Source of the DNA: Straminergon stramineum
Lineage: Eukaryota; Streptophyta; Bryopsida; Hypnales; Calliergonaceae
Assembly: GCA_963920665.1 (NCBI GenBank)
Contig: OY987271.1
Span: forward strand, 4,652,501-4,716,500
Direction: 5' to 3'
DNA: 64,000 nt
A program made the position numbers and the translations under genes. This document shows, piece by piece, positions 34,350-45,750 of this stretch (the stretch's first letter is position 1; each line of letters begins with the position of its first letter). The notes under the pieces were generated by a model that saw nothing but the letters and a program-made list of their open reading frames with translations, searched no databases and had not been told where the DNA came from.

Positions 34350-37073
34350 AACCACTATTTTTTCTATTGTCAACCATTTCTACTGTAGGAAAATAGTAAA
34401 TTCACTTGGATAGGGGTAAATAATTACTTAAAGTTCAACAATTGGATTTACCATTTCTCCAAGAAGATTACAAACATTTGTCATCCAATTCAAAAACATA
34501 AAAAAAAAAAGTTCAACAACTTGGATGTTACTCTTCAATCATTGTTAGAAATTTTTAATTAGTAAACCTAACTTTGCATACACAAAATTCAATTAATGTC
34601 TTGTAAGAGGGCTTTTCTTTTAGATGAAAATATTGTCTAATTTTGAAAGGTTTATTATTATTTATAAGATGAGTCTATCTCTTGATATACTACAATGTTT
34701 AGAGGAGCCAAAATCACAAAATATATTAATCTGGTTGATTGGATTTTGTCAAGATTTCAACATAATTATGATTTAGGTTTACTTTATTACAATGCTTGTA
34801 GTTACTAGTTTCCTATTTTTTTCAGAAGACAATTTGAGAATTATTTTTGAAAATTTTGTGGTTTATATATGGTATCATTAGATTTGTGAAATTCCTATAT
34901 TTCTTCATTGGCAAATAATAGGAGATTTCAATGCACCAAAGAACATACCATTTGGATCCCCTATGCAAAATTTATGAAGAATCAGAATTTTTGTAGAAGC
35001 TACTTTAATTTCATGTACATATTGGTTTGATAAATGTATATATGGTGATCATCTTTTCAAGTAGTACATTTATGCACCTAATGCCTTAGGGTGTCCCTAC
35101 CATTATCATAAAACTTATGTTGCACCTCATTTAAACTTCATTTACTTCCTTTGTTTGCCTTTGTTGCCCTTAGGTGCAATATAAATATTTTGCTTTCCAA
35201 CCATGCATGTTGTTGATGTAGTATCAATTTATAAAATAAAGATATAAATTTTAAAAAGGCATCAAATTTTATTTTTTATTGAAAATTGGGTGAATAAAAA
35301 ACACTTCTAGAGTAAAGGTCTTTATAACAAAACATGAGTTCCAATGCATCATTGTTGTATTAACCCCCAAGTACCCAAGCTTCCATTGTGTGGATGATGA
35401 ATGTTGTGAAAAATGCTCTTCATTCAAGTAACCCTTAAGGATTGATGTCTATGTTTCATTGATGAATACTCCATAACTATCAATTCTAGTGCAAGAAGAT
35501 CCACAATAAAAATAGCTAATTTATTTGCAAAACTAAATATAGGATCTAACCTTAAAAAGACTCTTTTTGCCCCACCTTCTTTAATTGAATAAACTAAATT
35601 TTGACTTCTAATTAGTAGCATTAGAATGTTCACCCTTCTATAATCTTCCTTCAATAAAACATTAGCCAATATATATAAGTCATTAATAAAGCATCTAATT
35701 GAGTTTATATTCATTCCAAATTTTGATATCATCCTACTTTGGATAAAATTGGTTGACTTTTCCTATTTTATTCATTTAAAAGAGCAAAATCTTCATAAAT
35801 TATTACAAATTTTAATTTTGAATTGTCTTGATGTTTAGTTTAGCACCTTGTTCCTATATATGTGCAATAATTTGCATTGAAATTGATGTTTTTACATTAC
35901 AGAAAATAGAAATGTCATATAGATTTTGTTGAGAGCAACAAGGTTTTCGTCTAGTGTTGAACAAACTAAAATAATCTCTAGTGACAAAGTTTTTCAACCA
36001 TCAAAGATCAATGCATCCAAAAAATGATTCATCTTGGTCAACCTACCATATAACTTTAAAAAATACCACTTCTGGTATTTGATTTAAACTAAGAAATTGA
36101 AGCTTGACAATTTTTGTTTCCAATCCATTAATTTTTTTTTGAAAAACTTAAAAACTTAAAAGAATTATTGCAATTGCAAACCCATGTGTTAGAATCCAAA
36201 TTATACAGTGTTGTGTGGTTTATAGTTTTCTTTTTTCTTTTTTGAATGTATTTTAAATTAAAAAAAACAATATTATATTTCTCATTCTAACCTTCATTTA
36301 TTTTAAAATTTTCAGATTATTCTAATAAGTTTTATAGTTGATATAATTTTATATCTACCTTCTCCCTTAAAAATTACAATAATTTTCTTTTCACATGAAA
36401 TTTTGGAAAGAATCAAAAGCTATAGAAAATATATTCTTTTACAGGCAAAAAATATCAAAATTTTATATATCAATATAATTATAAAAAGATAAATTTAGCT
36501 TGATGGTGGAATTTGACCAAAAGGTCATTGATAAAGGTGTTTTGCATGTAAAAACTAAAATAATTAATTGCAAAATCTTCTCACCAATTGGCATTTTTGC
36601 TTGAAATCTCTTAACAAAAATTCAAATTAATTGGAATTATTATGCTGTATTTACTAATTTATTTTTATTTTTAGCTAAAAAAACTATAATAATGATATTT
36701 TTCATGAAACAAACTGAATTTTCCCCAAGCCCTAGACGATCCAAAATGTCACATAATCTAAATATAAGAGATGGATATTTGAACACAACTAAAAAGACAA
36801 ATGTAGCTCAAATATGATGTTTGACTATTTCACAATAGAGATGTTCCTTTAGGGATTAAATCCATAACTATATGGTAGTCAATTCACTAATTGCCCACAA
36901 ATCTTCCTTCAACGAAATATTAGCCCAAATTTTTTCCTCTCTTGCCAAGGTAGACATCCATGTTAAGTTTGAACCAAAAAGCAATTTTCAAGTTTTCCGG
37001 AATCCAAATTGTTTTTGCCCAATTTCATGACATTTACACTTCCATGTGATTCGGGAGAAACTATATTTTAATT
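34350..37073. other. AT-rich intergenic DNA, no gene recognised
   Basis: A stretch of 2.7 kb with long A and T runs and only small chance frames (for example 35424-35732 on the minus strand). I see no structured element here. Confidence 0.5.
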
Positions 37074-37077
37074 TTAA

Positions 37078-37293
37078 CCCCGCAACGACATGGCAGATGT
37101 TTTTGTCCTATGAACGTCAAGGAATTCTCCTCAATAGGACAAAATTACAACTATTCATCCTTAGAATTAGGGATGGAAAGGAGAGATCTTCTAGGGTAGT
37201 TTGACTCCCAATGAGTATTTTTCATTTTTCTAAAATAGATGATGTCACACGGTTCCAAAATGGCTGATTTCCACTGTCACCAGCCCGGCGTTC
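37078..37293 (+). mobile_element. 216-bp-class TTAA element, copy 3
   Basis: Flanked by TTAA at 37074-37077 and 37294-37297. It begins CCCCGCAACGACATGG and ends CACCAGCCCGGCGTTC, the reverse complement of the left end of the copy at 51604. The internal GATGATGTCACACGG and TTTCCACTGTCACC words match the copies near 7.1-7.6 kb. Confidence 0.7.
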
Positions 37294-37297
37294 TTAA

Positions 37298-39050
37298 CTT
37301 GGTCTTGTCAGTTGTCAAACTAAAAGCAACCCATAAGGTCAAAAGTTCAAGTCCAATGTTCTGTGGGTGTAGGAGTTGCCTCCCCCAATTTCCACGAGCC
37401 TCTCTCTACAATTTTGCTGACCAGTTCTTTGCTCGCAAAAATTTCACTCTTCCATGTAGAAATCCAGAAGTAATCTTTTTGTCTTCTCTTTTAGGCATGG
37501 AAATCCATCCCAAGCTATCCACAGTAGCTAAAAAATAACCTCCCGAAAAAACTCAATTCCACTGTTCATCGTCACTCCATTTTTGAAAAATTCGAAACGA
37601 ATCTTAATTAGTCGGTACACGCCATAAGTCTTACAACAGCTGAGTGTGCTCAATTGCTCTTCCTCGACGACTTTGCGCTCTAGATCCTATCTGTCGATCT
37701 ATGCACATCTCCTCCAAGAATCCTAGTGTAGCTGATCTCAATGAAGAAATGTCTGTCGTTCGTACTTCTTCCTGGCTTTATTTCGAAACGAGAAGCTCCA
37801 GAAAATGGTGTCTCAATCTACATACTTGATCAATCTCTGTTCTAAGGTAGGAGTTCGTTCTTAAAACTATTTCGATTCCCTACTTTCATTTTCCTCCAGA
37901 AATCTGTTTTTTCTTCAGAGTTCGAAGATGCTCGCTTCCTGTCGCTCAAATCCGGGCTCCAATCCCGACATTTTCTAGTGTCGGTAGAGCATGCACTAGA
38001 GCGAACCCCGTCGTTTTCATTGAGGAGATACGGAGCTGTGTCGCTTCTCACTGAAAATGATCTAATGTTAGTATCCAAGTCGGCCCCACGATTTGTCCCT
38101 TGTGACTTTTTTTCACTCACCGACCGTTTTGTCGCTATTTCAAGGAATGAAAAGCGACGGGTTTCGCAGTAGTGATGTTTTCATTGTGCTGTCGGCTGCT
38201 TCGATTCGGTTTAAAATCAGCATTTTGTTCTCTGGGATTTGCAGCATTTGCAGGACTGTCGGAGAGGAGAGTTAGCCCCTCCTGTCGAATGGAAACATTC
38301 GCCAGTTATCACACGGGATTGGTGTCGCGTGATGGTATCGATTCCGACCCCTTCTTGCTCACCAGTGGGTTTTGTTTGACTTTCCTGGTTTGGGCTTTCC
38401 CCTGCATGAATTTGGTGTTTCAGGTGACTAGGTGGCTCTAGGCAAGGCCTTTTGTGTCAGCCACTCCTTGCTGTTGCAGTTCCGGTAATTGCGGGAGAAG
38501 CGGATATGGAGTATATAGCTAGTGCTTGCTTGAGAACTAGGAATTTGACAGCATTATGGGGCGTAAAGTGCCAAGTTGTTCTATTTGATTAAGAATGCAC
38601 GCAATTACAGAGTCTGGATAGGAATTTTTGGGTGATTTAAGGGTTAACTCAATGAGGAGAACCAATATTAATTTCGTTCTTACAAGACTTGGACTTTGTT
38701 TTACCTAGGTCTCACCAATAGAGAATCAAACAGAATGAGAGGTTATGTTGAACTGTGATTGCATATATAGTCTTGATGGAATCAGTTTTTCGCAAATTTA
38801 ATGGGAAATTTCATTAAAATGGCGGTATTCCATATGCCATTTTTCCATTCGTATCCTTTAGCTCTAAAGTCTAAGATTGGTACAGATTTCAAACCACACA
38901 GTCTAAATGTAAAAGTGCCAAGTTTGTGGAATACTGCCATATTCACAAAATTGCTTTCTAGTGGTTTCTCACTCTCCCTTATTTAATTACATTTTTGAAT
39001 TTTTTTTGAAATTATTATTATTAATGTTTTAACGTGCGCCTTCTTCAGGA
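37298..39050. other. Unassigned GC-richer block, no confident gene
   Basis: From about 37600 to 38460 base composition is more balanced than the surroundings. Several overlapping open frames occur on both strands and AAGGTAGG and TTTGCAG motifs look like splice signals. I recognise no protein domain. It could be a leader or non-coding transcript, or a decayed gene. It is not part of the kinase duplication, which begins near 39052. Confidence 0.35.
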
Positions 39051-39912
39051 TTACGGACTAGTGCTTTGAGACGCAGACAGCTCCTGAACATTGGTCCAGA
39101 TAGTTGAATACGATTCAACAAACTCATGTACCAAGAAACAGTACCCGGGTTGTGTTTCGATTAGGGTAGATTTTTCCTTGCAGCGGGTTTAATTGTTGAT
39201 TGATGTTGAACAACATGATTGCAAACTTCGTAGATAGTGATGCATTTCACAAAGAAAGCTTTTCAGTGCTGAATGGAGATGTCCACACTCATTAAATATG
39301 CACATAGTAGTAGAGATTTGTAATAATATATAGAGTCACAGTTTCTTGCTTGTTTCTTTTCTGAGAGTATGTTGAGATCTCAAGGCAATCAAATTTCTGA
39401 ATCTTGACCTACATTGAGGTTGTCACAGAATGGCAAAGTATGCTAAATCACACATCATTACCTCTTGTAGATACTTATTCTTCATACCAGAGTGACTTGC
39501 TTTGGCATTACCTAGTCCATAATTTATTGGCTTGGGATTCGACCAAAGGGGAAGAGACTTTGCGTTGACAGAAGCTACCTTGGAAAAGCTAGTTGGGGTG
39601 CTATAGGAACAACAACCCTTGTAGTAAAGCTGCTTGTTTCAAGCTAGCTATGCTACAAGACTCCCTGTAGCACTAGAAACGTGAAATGAGGAAACCAAAA
39701 CCATGATGAAGGACTAGTGACGTGTCTCTCTTTTCACTTTCTAATTCTTTAGAGTGCCTCAATTTCAATTTTCAAACTAATGCAATGTACAGTAGCTACT
39801 CAAACTTCTTCCCAGTAACTTTTATCGATGCAGAGCCTCCTCCCCTTCGGTCCAGAGCCAATCAATGACTGAATTCTTCTCGATCCTACCCGGTATCCTG
39901 GTAGACTCCAGC

Positions 39913-39919
39913 TATAAAT
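39913..39919 (+). promoter_or_regulatory. TATA box of kinase gene A
   Basis: TATAAAT lies 123 bases before the ATG at 40036. Sequence and spacing are identical in copy 2 (48285-48291 before the ATG at 48408). Confidence 0.6.
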
Positions 39920-40035
39920 TGGTTACCTTTCAACGGAACAACTGAATGCTTGCTTCTGTCTACCGTTGTCAGTGGATCGACAGCTCAATTGCGCATGATG
40001 GACTTGCAGGGTGCAATTGAGACAGTAAGACACCA

Positions 40036-41742
40036 ATGGCAGACGAAAATTTCGTGGAGCTCGTAAGAGCTACTGTACATACGTTAGAAGACCTCTTTGG
40101 AGGCAACGAGACCAACATTCAAATCTACATCGAGCAATGCAGGGCGATGGTGCAAGGATTCGTGCAAGTCCGCAACATCCTGCCCACCCTGTTAGAAGCC
40201 GCGGATGGCGTTTCTTCTGCCCAGATTTTCAAGGAGCTTTACTGTCTGGCCAGCGGAGCTCTCCGAATCCTGAGGCTGTGCTGCGAGGAGCAAACATGGT
40301 TACAAGCAGTCATCCAGCTCAAAGTCCATACTCGAGACGGTCCCAAATGGTCCACCTTCGAAACGCTTCTCGACGAGCTCGACTGGTGCATCAACATCTT
40401 CCGAGGAAACATCGATGCTTCAACATCCACTGGAATCCAGGTCGACAGATTGACCCACAGAGATATAGAGACATTGGTGAGGTCCGATGAGGAGATTCTG
40501 AGACAAAAGCTTCGGGATGCAGTCAGATCTGGAAACTCGCAAGAGGTTTCGATTGCGAATTTTCTGCTAGCACGTCTGGATGTGAGTAATGGACAACCTT
40601 TGAACCCGAATTGCAGGTGCATCCGGCAAATGAATTGCTGGCAACCCCAATACCAGGAGACTGAACCGTTGATCTATCTGATCGAGGGCCTTGTGGTGGG
40701 ACCCCGCGTCAGCTTCAAAGATGGCGAGATTTCTTCCGTCTCGAGAAACTTGACCTGGTTTGGAATCAATGTAGCTGAAAAGGCTTTCCGAAAAGGTGAA
40801 TATAACATTCGAAAACGGTGGGAAGAAGAAGTCCACATCATGGCCACGTTGACCCACCCTAACGTGGTCTCCTTCATCGGTTGCTCGGATGGTGAAGAAG
40901 GACCTGCAATCATCATGGAGTGTGAGGATAAATCGCTGCAAGTCTATATCAAAGATCTCCAAGCCGCGGAACAGGCGCTTCGGAATTTGCAAACCCCAGC
41001 TGAGAGGAGGCGAAGAGCAACGCCGCTTCTGGAGCCTGTGGTTGCAGTGGATCTTCTCACTCAAATTGCCTCAGGCATGGCGTATCTCCATAGCCAAGAT
41101 GTCGCCCACCTTGACCTCAAACTTGCGAATCTGCTCATCACGTCCCATGCGGAGTACAATTTTCTCCACCTCAAGATCGCCGACTTTGGGCATTCGGTTC
41201 GATTGAAAGGAGTGAGCGGCAAGATTCTGAACCCGTTGGGAGCGAATCATGGCACGACCGTGTGTCGCGCTCCGGAGCTATTTCATGCGGGTAGGAGGGT
41301 GTGTTTTAAAGCTGCTGATGTGTGCAGCTTTGGGTTTACTGCGTGGGCGATTCTCCACTGCCATGACCCTAGACTGGAAATCCTCCACTACGATGAAGAG
41401 GAAGAGGAACCTCGGGTGGAATTAGTGAGTCTATCTGGCCCATGTTACTATGATGCGCTCGTCGCAGGAAGGAGATTAGGGTTTCATGATACGATTCCAG
41501 AGGAGTTGCAATATCTCGTTGAGCGCTGTTGGGAAACCAATCCCGACAAGCGGCCTCCGTTTTCAGAGATCTACTGGTTTTTGCAGTCGTTCAAAGCGAA
41601 GCTGCTGGGTAGTCATGTCCCGCTGGTTCCGTTGCAGCCGAGGACGTCAAATTGGAGGAGCCGGATCCGTTTCTGGCCAGGACTGTTGTGCTTGGGTTCA
41701 AGGCAGGGCGAACTAGATGAACAGCATGAAGAAATTGTGTGA
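40036..41742 (+). CDS. Non-RD protein kinase A with N-terminal helical domain
   Basis: The gene is a single 568-codon frame. Residues 1-215 form a helical region rich in Leu, Cys and acidic residues that I do not recognise with certainty. Its placement before a kinase recalls the DUF1221/MLKL-type bundles of some plant kinases. Residues 240-520 are a protein kinase domain: Lys249 in VAEK, Glu265 in helix C, THPNVVSFIG at 273, HLDLKLANLL at 358 (Asp360, Asn365), DFG at 383, APE at 412, DVCSFGFTAWAIL at 428 and Arg506 in the last lobe. The HRD arginine is replaced by Leu, so it is a non-RD kinase, and no clear glycine-rich loop precedes Lys249. Membrane segments and an extracellular domain are absent, so it is cytoplasmic. 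Non-RD kinases are often linked to immunity in plants; that link is inference here. Confidence 0.88.
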   Translation: MADENFVELVRATVHTLEDLFGGNETNIQIYIEQCRAMVQGFVQVRNILPTLLEAADGVSSAQIFKELYCLASGALRILRLCCEEQTWLQAVIQLKVHTRDGPKWSTFETLLDELDWCINIFRGNIDASTSTGIQVDRLTHRDIETLVRSDEEILRQKLRDAVRSGNSQEVSIANFLLARLDVSNGQPLNPNCRCIRQMNCWQPQYQETEPLIYLIEGLVVGPRVSFKDGEISSVSRNLTWFGINVAEKAFRKGEYNIRKRWEEEVHIMATLTHPNVVSFIGCSDGEEGPAIIMECEDKSLQVYIKDLQAAEQALRNLQTPAERRRRATPLLEPVVAVDLLTQIASGMAYLHSQDVAHLDLKLANLLITSHAEYNFLHLKIADFGHSVRLKGVSGKILNPLGANHGTTVCRAPELFHAGRRVCFKAADVCSFGFTAWAILHCHDPRLEILHYDEEEEEPRVELVSLSGPCYYDALVAGRRLGFHDTIPEELQYLVERCWETNPDKRPPFSEIYWFLQSFKAKLLGSHVPLVPLQPRTSNWRSRIRFWPGLLCLGSRQGELDEQHEEIV

Positions 41743-43377
41743 ACATTCATGAAAGTTTTGTGAACGTTTATGTTTCAGGATCCAGGATCGAGATTAGGGC
41801 AAGCTGATCTTGATTGCATCTGCGAACTTTTGTACATTTAATCTCCGATTCGGAGTAGCTTGGAATTGGACCGAATTTTGGAGAAGAATTTCAGCGGATC
41901 CCTGAAAATGTTCGTAGATGATTGATTTTCTCTTTCTGAGGTATACGAGGATTCCCTTAACCCTGACTCACCGTTGATAGGTGTTTCAGATTTTCTTCTT
42001 TTGCTGAACATATTCGTTTGTTTCATAAGGTGTGAAAAAAGGTGCAAGTCTAGTTATATGGGCTAGAAAACTTTTGGAGGCTTGAGAAGGGTTTTGTTCA
42101 ATGATTCGTTCTGCTGATGGTTGTGCTTGGCTTTCCGCAGGCATGAATTTGTTTGGAAGTGCGCAGTAGCACTTTGAAACTCCAAAATGCACTACGGGTG
42201 AAGCAATTAGGAGAAATTCGGAGAGCAAGACATAATTCTTTCGATTCAGCAGGCGTTGCTCTTCACTGCTCTCGGACACTTGATCTGCTACTTAACCTTC
42301 GAGGTAGCTCCACAATACAGTCAAGGAAGTATGCCTAAGAGCGACCCCTGCCGAATTACGTCACAGTTCACAATGCACCTTGTCTTCATTTCATAACCGA
42401 AATCTAGGGTTGTCATTCTTCCCTTATACTTGTGGCACAAACCCTTGTATGGCTATCCTAGATTTAGGTCAAGGAAAAGATGTACATTGTCACGCATTTA
42501 GGTGGCAATAGCAAAATGAGGTGTAATTCCCCTTTGAGGCATCCATCTGTATAACAACCATAACCACAAGTTTAGTGCTGGTTTTGGATGTGGGGAGACA
42601 CTCGACATTCTGGCACTACTTGAATTACTTGAATTATAGGAACCATTCTCCACAATGATAATTAGTTTATGTGGAGTGATTCGAATGATGGAGAATTGAA
42701 CAGAGTGAAGGGGATAGTGGAACAATCAGATGATCAGAAAAGAATTTGTAGGTGTGTAAGAAATACCAATGTCTGCAAAATGATTATCAATGCGGACAGA
42801 AGGATTCTGTCAAGCTCAATTGAATGGCACAAGCCAAGGAAATGATATCATATCCAAAGCGCGAAGACAGACAGGCATTCCTCTTGCTCCTCAATCTTTC
42901 CTTTTGCATCTTGCAGCTCTGCATTTCCAGTATTTGCTATTACATCAGGTCCTCCACTTGATCTAACTCCCCATGATTTGAGTTTTAAAGTTGAGAGAAT
43001 GATGAATCTCAAATGGGCTGAATCCTAAACCCTCTCTTATTGATCGTCAATTGTCCTTTTTCTTTTTTGTGTGTCTTCCTGCCAGGCCACTTGTGGCTGG
43101 CAGGCTTGTATTTTCCCATTTGCAATGAAATTCCGTTTCATTTGTGTCAAAAAAAAAAAAAAATGGGCGGAATACTGCACTCATGTTCCATTTTAAAAGG
43201 GGGGAAAGTTCCAGTTCATTGCCAAAAAAATGAAATTGGAGGCAACCAATATTCTTGGGGAGTCAAGCTGTCAAGGGATCCAAAGTTCTTGAAAGTCCAA
43301 AGCATTCCACCCAACCATCAACAGCTGGTTGTGCCCTCTCCCACTAATCTATGGTAGGAGGTCCATAAACTATCCCT

Positions 43378-43381
43378 TTAA
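43378..43381. other. Empty TTAA site matching the 566-bp insertion in copy 2
   Basis: The sequence CCCTTTAATCCTACC here equals the flanks of the element at 51864-52429 joined with one TTAA. It is the uninterrupted pre-insertion state. A second such site, reading CTAA at 43354-43357, corresponds to the 222-bp insertion at 51604-51825. Confidence 0.8.
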
Positions 43382-43460
43382 TCCTACCTACGTCATCAAC
43401 CTCATCAATGACTGTAATAGATATTTCGAGGAACACCTTACTCGTTTCTAGATAGGGGAA

Positions 43461-44769
43461 GCATTTAGCATTTCTGTTAGTTATGGACTTCCTACCTTAT
43501 CAATCATTGCTTCACAATCAAAGCATCTCACCCTAAATCCATTGATGTTATTATACAAGGCAACCCAATCAACTCCTCATACTGTAATACAATAAATTCA
43601 CATACTCCTAGCTATTCACCCTTTCATTGGTTATAATCTCTATTTTCTATCATTTTTGATTAATCATAGTTAGTATCAGTAGTCTTCAACATCAGTATTT
43701 TGGCAATACATACATCCTTCTTGGCTATCAAGCCGTTATAATAATCAAGCCATACATCACAAATTTCCCCCTCATTGTTTTGACATTGTTTCAATGTTAA
43801 AAAAATTGTCTAATTGAATTATTTAGTGTTGTATAGCCTCTATCATCCTCATAATTTGGCAATAGCTTGAAATTCAAGCAAGATTGACACACTTACAAAT
43901 AAGCAGCATGGTCTCAACATTCATATTATCTAGAAATAATATGAATTACATCCACAATGAACAAGCATACACAAGCAATTGTCACCTTCACCAACACTAC
44001 CAGTAATTAGCACCACAATTTGGGATAGCACGTTTGACTTAAATTAATAAAAAATAAGTACCAATTTTTTTTGCTAATTCTAGAATTAGACAACCGAATC
44101 TACAAGCAAATGTACACTCAAATGGTTTGTTGGAAACCAAGGAATCCATTAAAAATCCATTGAATATGTCAAATATCAATCTATCATTAGACCAACTACT
44201 ATCAAGAATTTTTGGGTGGCAAATTAAAGGAATTACTTCATTGACATTTTGTTAGATAGAAGTATAGAGAAGTTGTTTTTTATAATGAAATTCATTGTCT
44301 ATCATGAATTTTCAAAGGGTATGAAATAATTTGAAGATGAGAACTTGACCACTCATTGTCAAAACGCAAGAATTGTGTGCAAAGTAGAATTTTAGACCTC
44401 ATTTTGGCTAAATAGAATAATTTTTTTTTTAAAACTTTGATCTAATAAGAGTTGGATAATTAATCTTATTTTCATCTCTAAAAATGAATTTGTGCTTTTG
44501 AGTCTCTAAAAAAAGTTGTGAACAGAATCCAGAGAGGATGTTTAAAAATGTCAAAAAAAATGTCCCTTCCAACCCCTCGTTTGAACTTTATTGATAACTT
44601 TTGATTAGAGGCTTTCAATCTCAAATCAATTTTGGGAGATGAAACTTAACTTTATTTTTCACATTAACTTAGTTCAAATCTTTTTGAAAAAAGTTATTCT
44701 ACTATGATTAAATGAGGTCTGAAATTCTACTTTGAACACAATTTTTACTTTTGACTTGACTTTGAATAG
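43461..44769. other. AT-rich intergenic DNA, no gene recognised
   Basis: Nothing coding or structured is seen beyond low-complexity runs. Confidence 0.5.
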
Positions 44770-44773
44770 TTAA

Positions 44774-45746
44774 CCCCTCATCGCATGAAGTCCAAACATG
44801 TGTAAAAGCTGACTTGCTTTTCAAGTCCTATAAGTCTAAATCTCAGTGAGTTATGAAAATCTCAACCGTACAATATTGTAGTGTGCATGTTGCAGATGGT
44901 GTGAAACAAATTTGGGGTCATTTGACCATATAGATTGAAAGATTATAATGTTTTAGTGTTGAAAAAAGATGCTGAAATTTTCTTAAAAACACATTTGGAG
45001 GTGAAATTCGATTTCTAAACCTACTCAAATGAAAAAACTTTAAACTTTAAAGTGATTCAAACCAAAAGACAAACACTTTGGTGGAAAAAAAATCTCATTC
45101 AATTGACTCATTGTGTCTACAAAATTGTTTTGAAATGTCAAAAAACAGTGAAAAAAGTAGCAAAAAATCACATCTATGTCTGAACCTCCCTCTACTAAAA
45201 TGCTTCTCAGTCACTCATAACCTCTTGGATTCATATGAAATTTTAATCTTATAAACTAGACTAGTATGCACAACTTTTCCAAAAAAAGTTATTGAAAACG
45301 GACCATGTATAAAGAAGTTATAAGCCGCCGAAGTTCATTGAAATGCAAAAATGTCTGAATTTTGAACTTTGAATTGCTCCCAAACATTCAAAACAATTTG
45401 GATTGACATGAAAATTTTATCACAATAACTAGGCTTTATTGGGAACACAATCCAACAATTTTTATTGAAAACGAACATTTTATGAAAAAGTTACAAGCCC
45501 CCGAAGTTGCAGCCATCAGAATGCAGTGAGGTGAACTCAAATTGAACCTGTGAACTTCGAATGGCTCTCCAAAACTCATTACATCTTTTATTGATCTGAA
45601 AATTTTACCACTGAAATTAGACTAATATGCGCAACTTTCCCAACAAGTTTTATTGAATTCGGACATTGGATGCAAAAATTACAGCACTTTGAATTTTACT
45701 GCCAGACTATGAGAGGACATTTTTCTTCCCCTCCAGCGATGAGGGG
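44774..45746. mobile_element. 973-bp TTAA element with perfect short inverted ends
   Basis: It is flanked by TTAA at 44770-44773 and 45747-45750. The ends CCCCTCATCGC and GCGATGAGGGG are exact reverse complements (11 bp). The interior is AT-rich without a long open frame, so it is non-autonomous. Confidence 0.75.
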
Positions 45747-45750
45747 TTAA

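Larger units (their letters stand above)
39052..43460 (+). repeat. Segmental duplication, copy 1 (kinase A)
   Basis: Nearly the whole block is collinear and highly similar to 47381-52510. It includes about 980 bp of promoter, the kinase gene and about 1.7 kb of 3' flank. Copy 2 has two TTAA elements that copy 1 lacks; without them the two copies are of nearly equal length, about 4.4 kb. Confidence 0.85.

Noticed and set aside
37306..37395. tRNA-like or SINE-like sequence (AGTTCAAGTCC resembles a B box)
   Set aside because: No convincing A box, cloverleaf or A-tail was found at the right spacing.
37842..38120. Minus-strand 92-codon frame as a gene
   Set aside because: Serine/arginine-rich composition without a recognised domain, overlapping other equally long frames on the opposite strand.
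40137..41206. Alternative-frame and antisense frames within both kinase genes
   Set aside because: They exist in both copies only because the parent coding sequence is conserved; they carry no recognisable motifs.
42105..42338. Small frame downstream of the kinases (copy 2 equivalent 50486-50722) as a conserved peptide or extra exon
   Set aside because: Copy 1 has a stop and a one-base shift relative to copy 2 (TACGGGTGAAG against TACGGTGAAG), so the conserved region is more likely 3' untranslated sequence.
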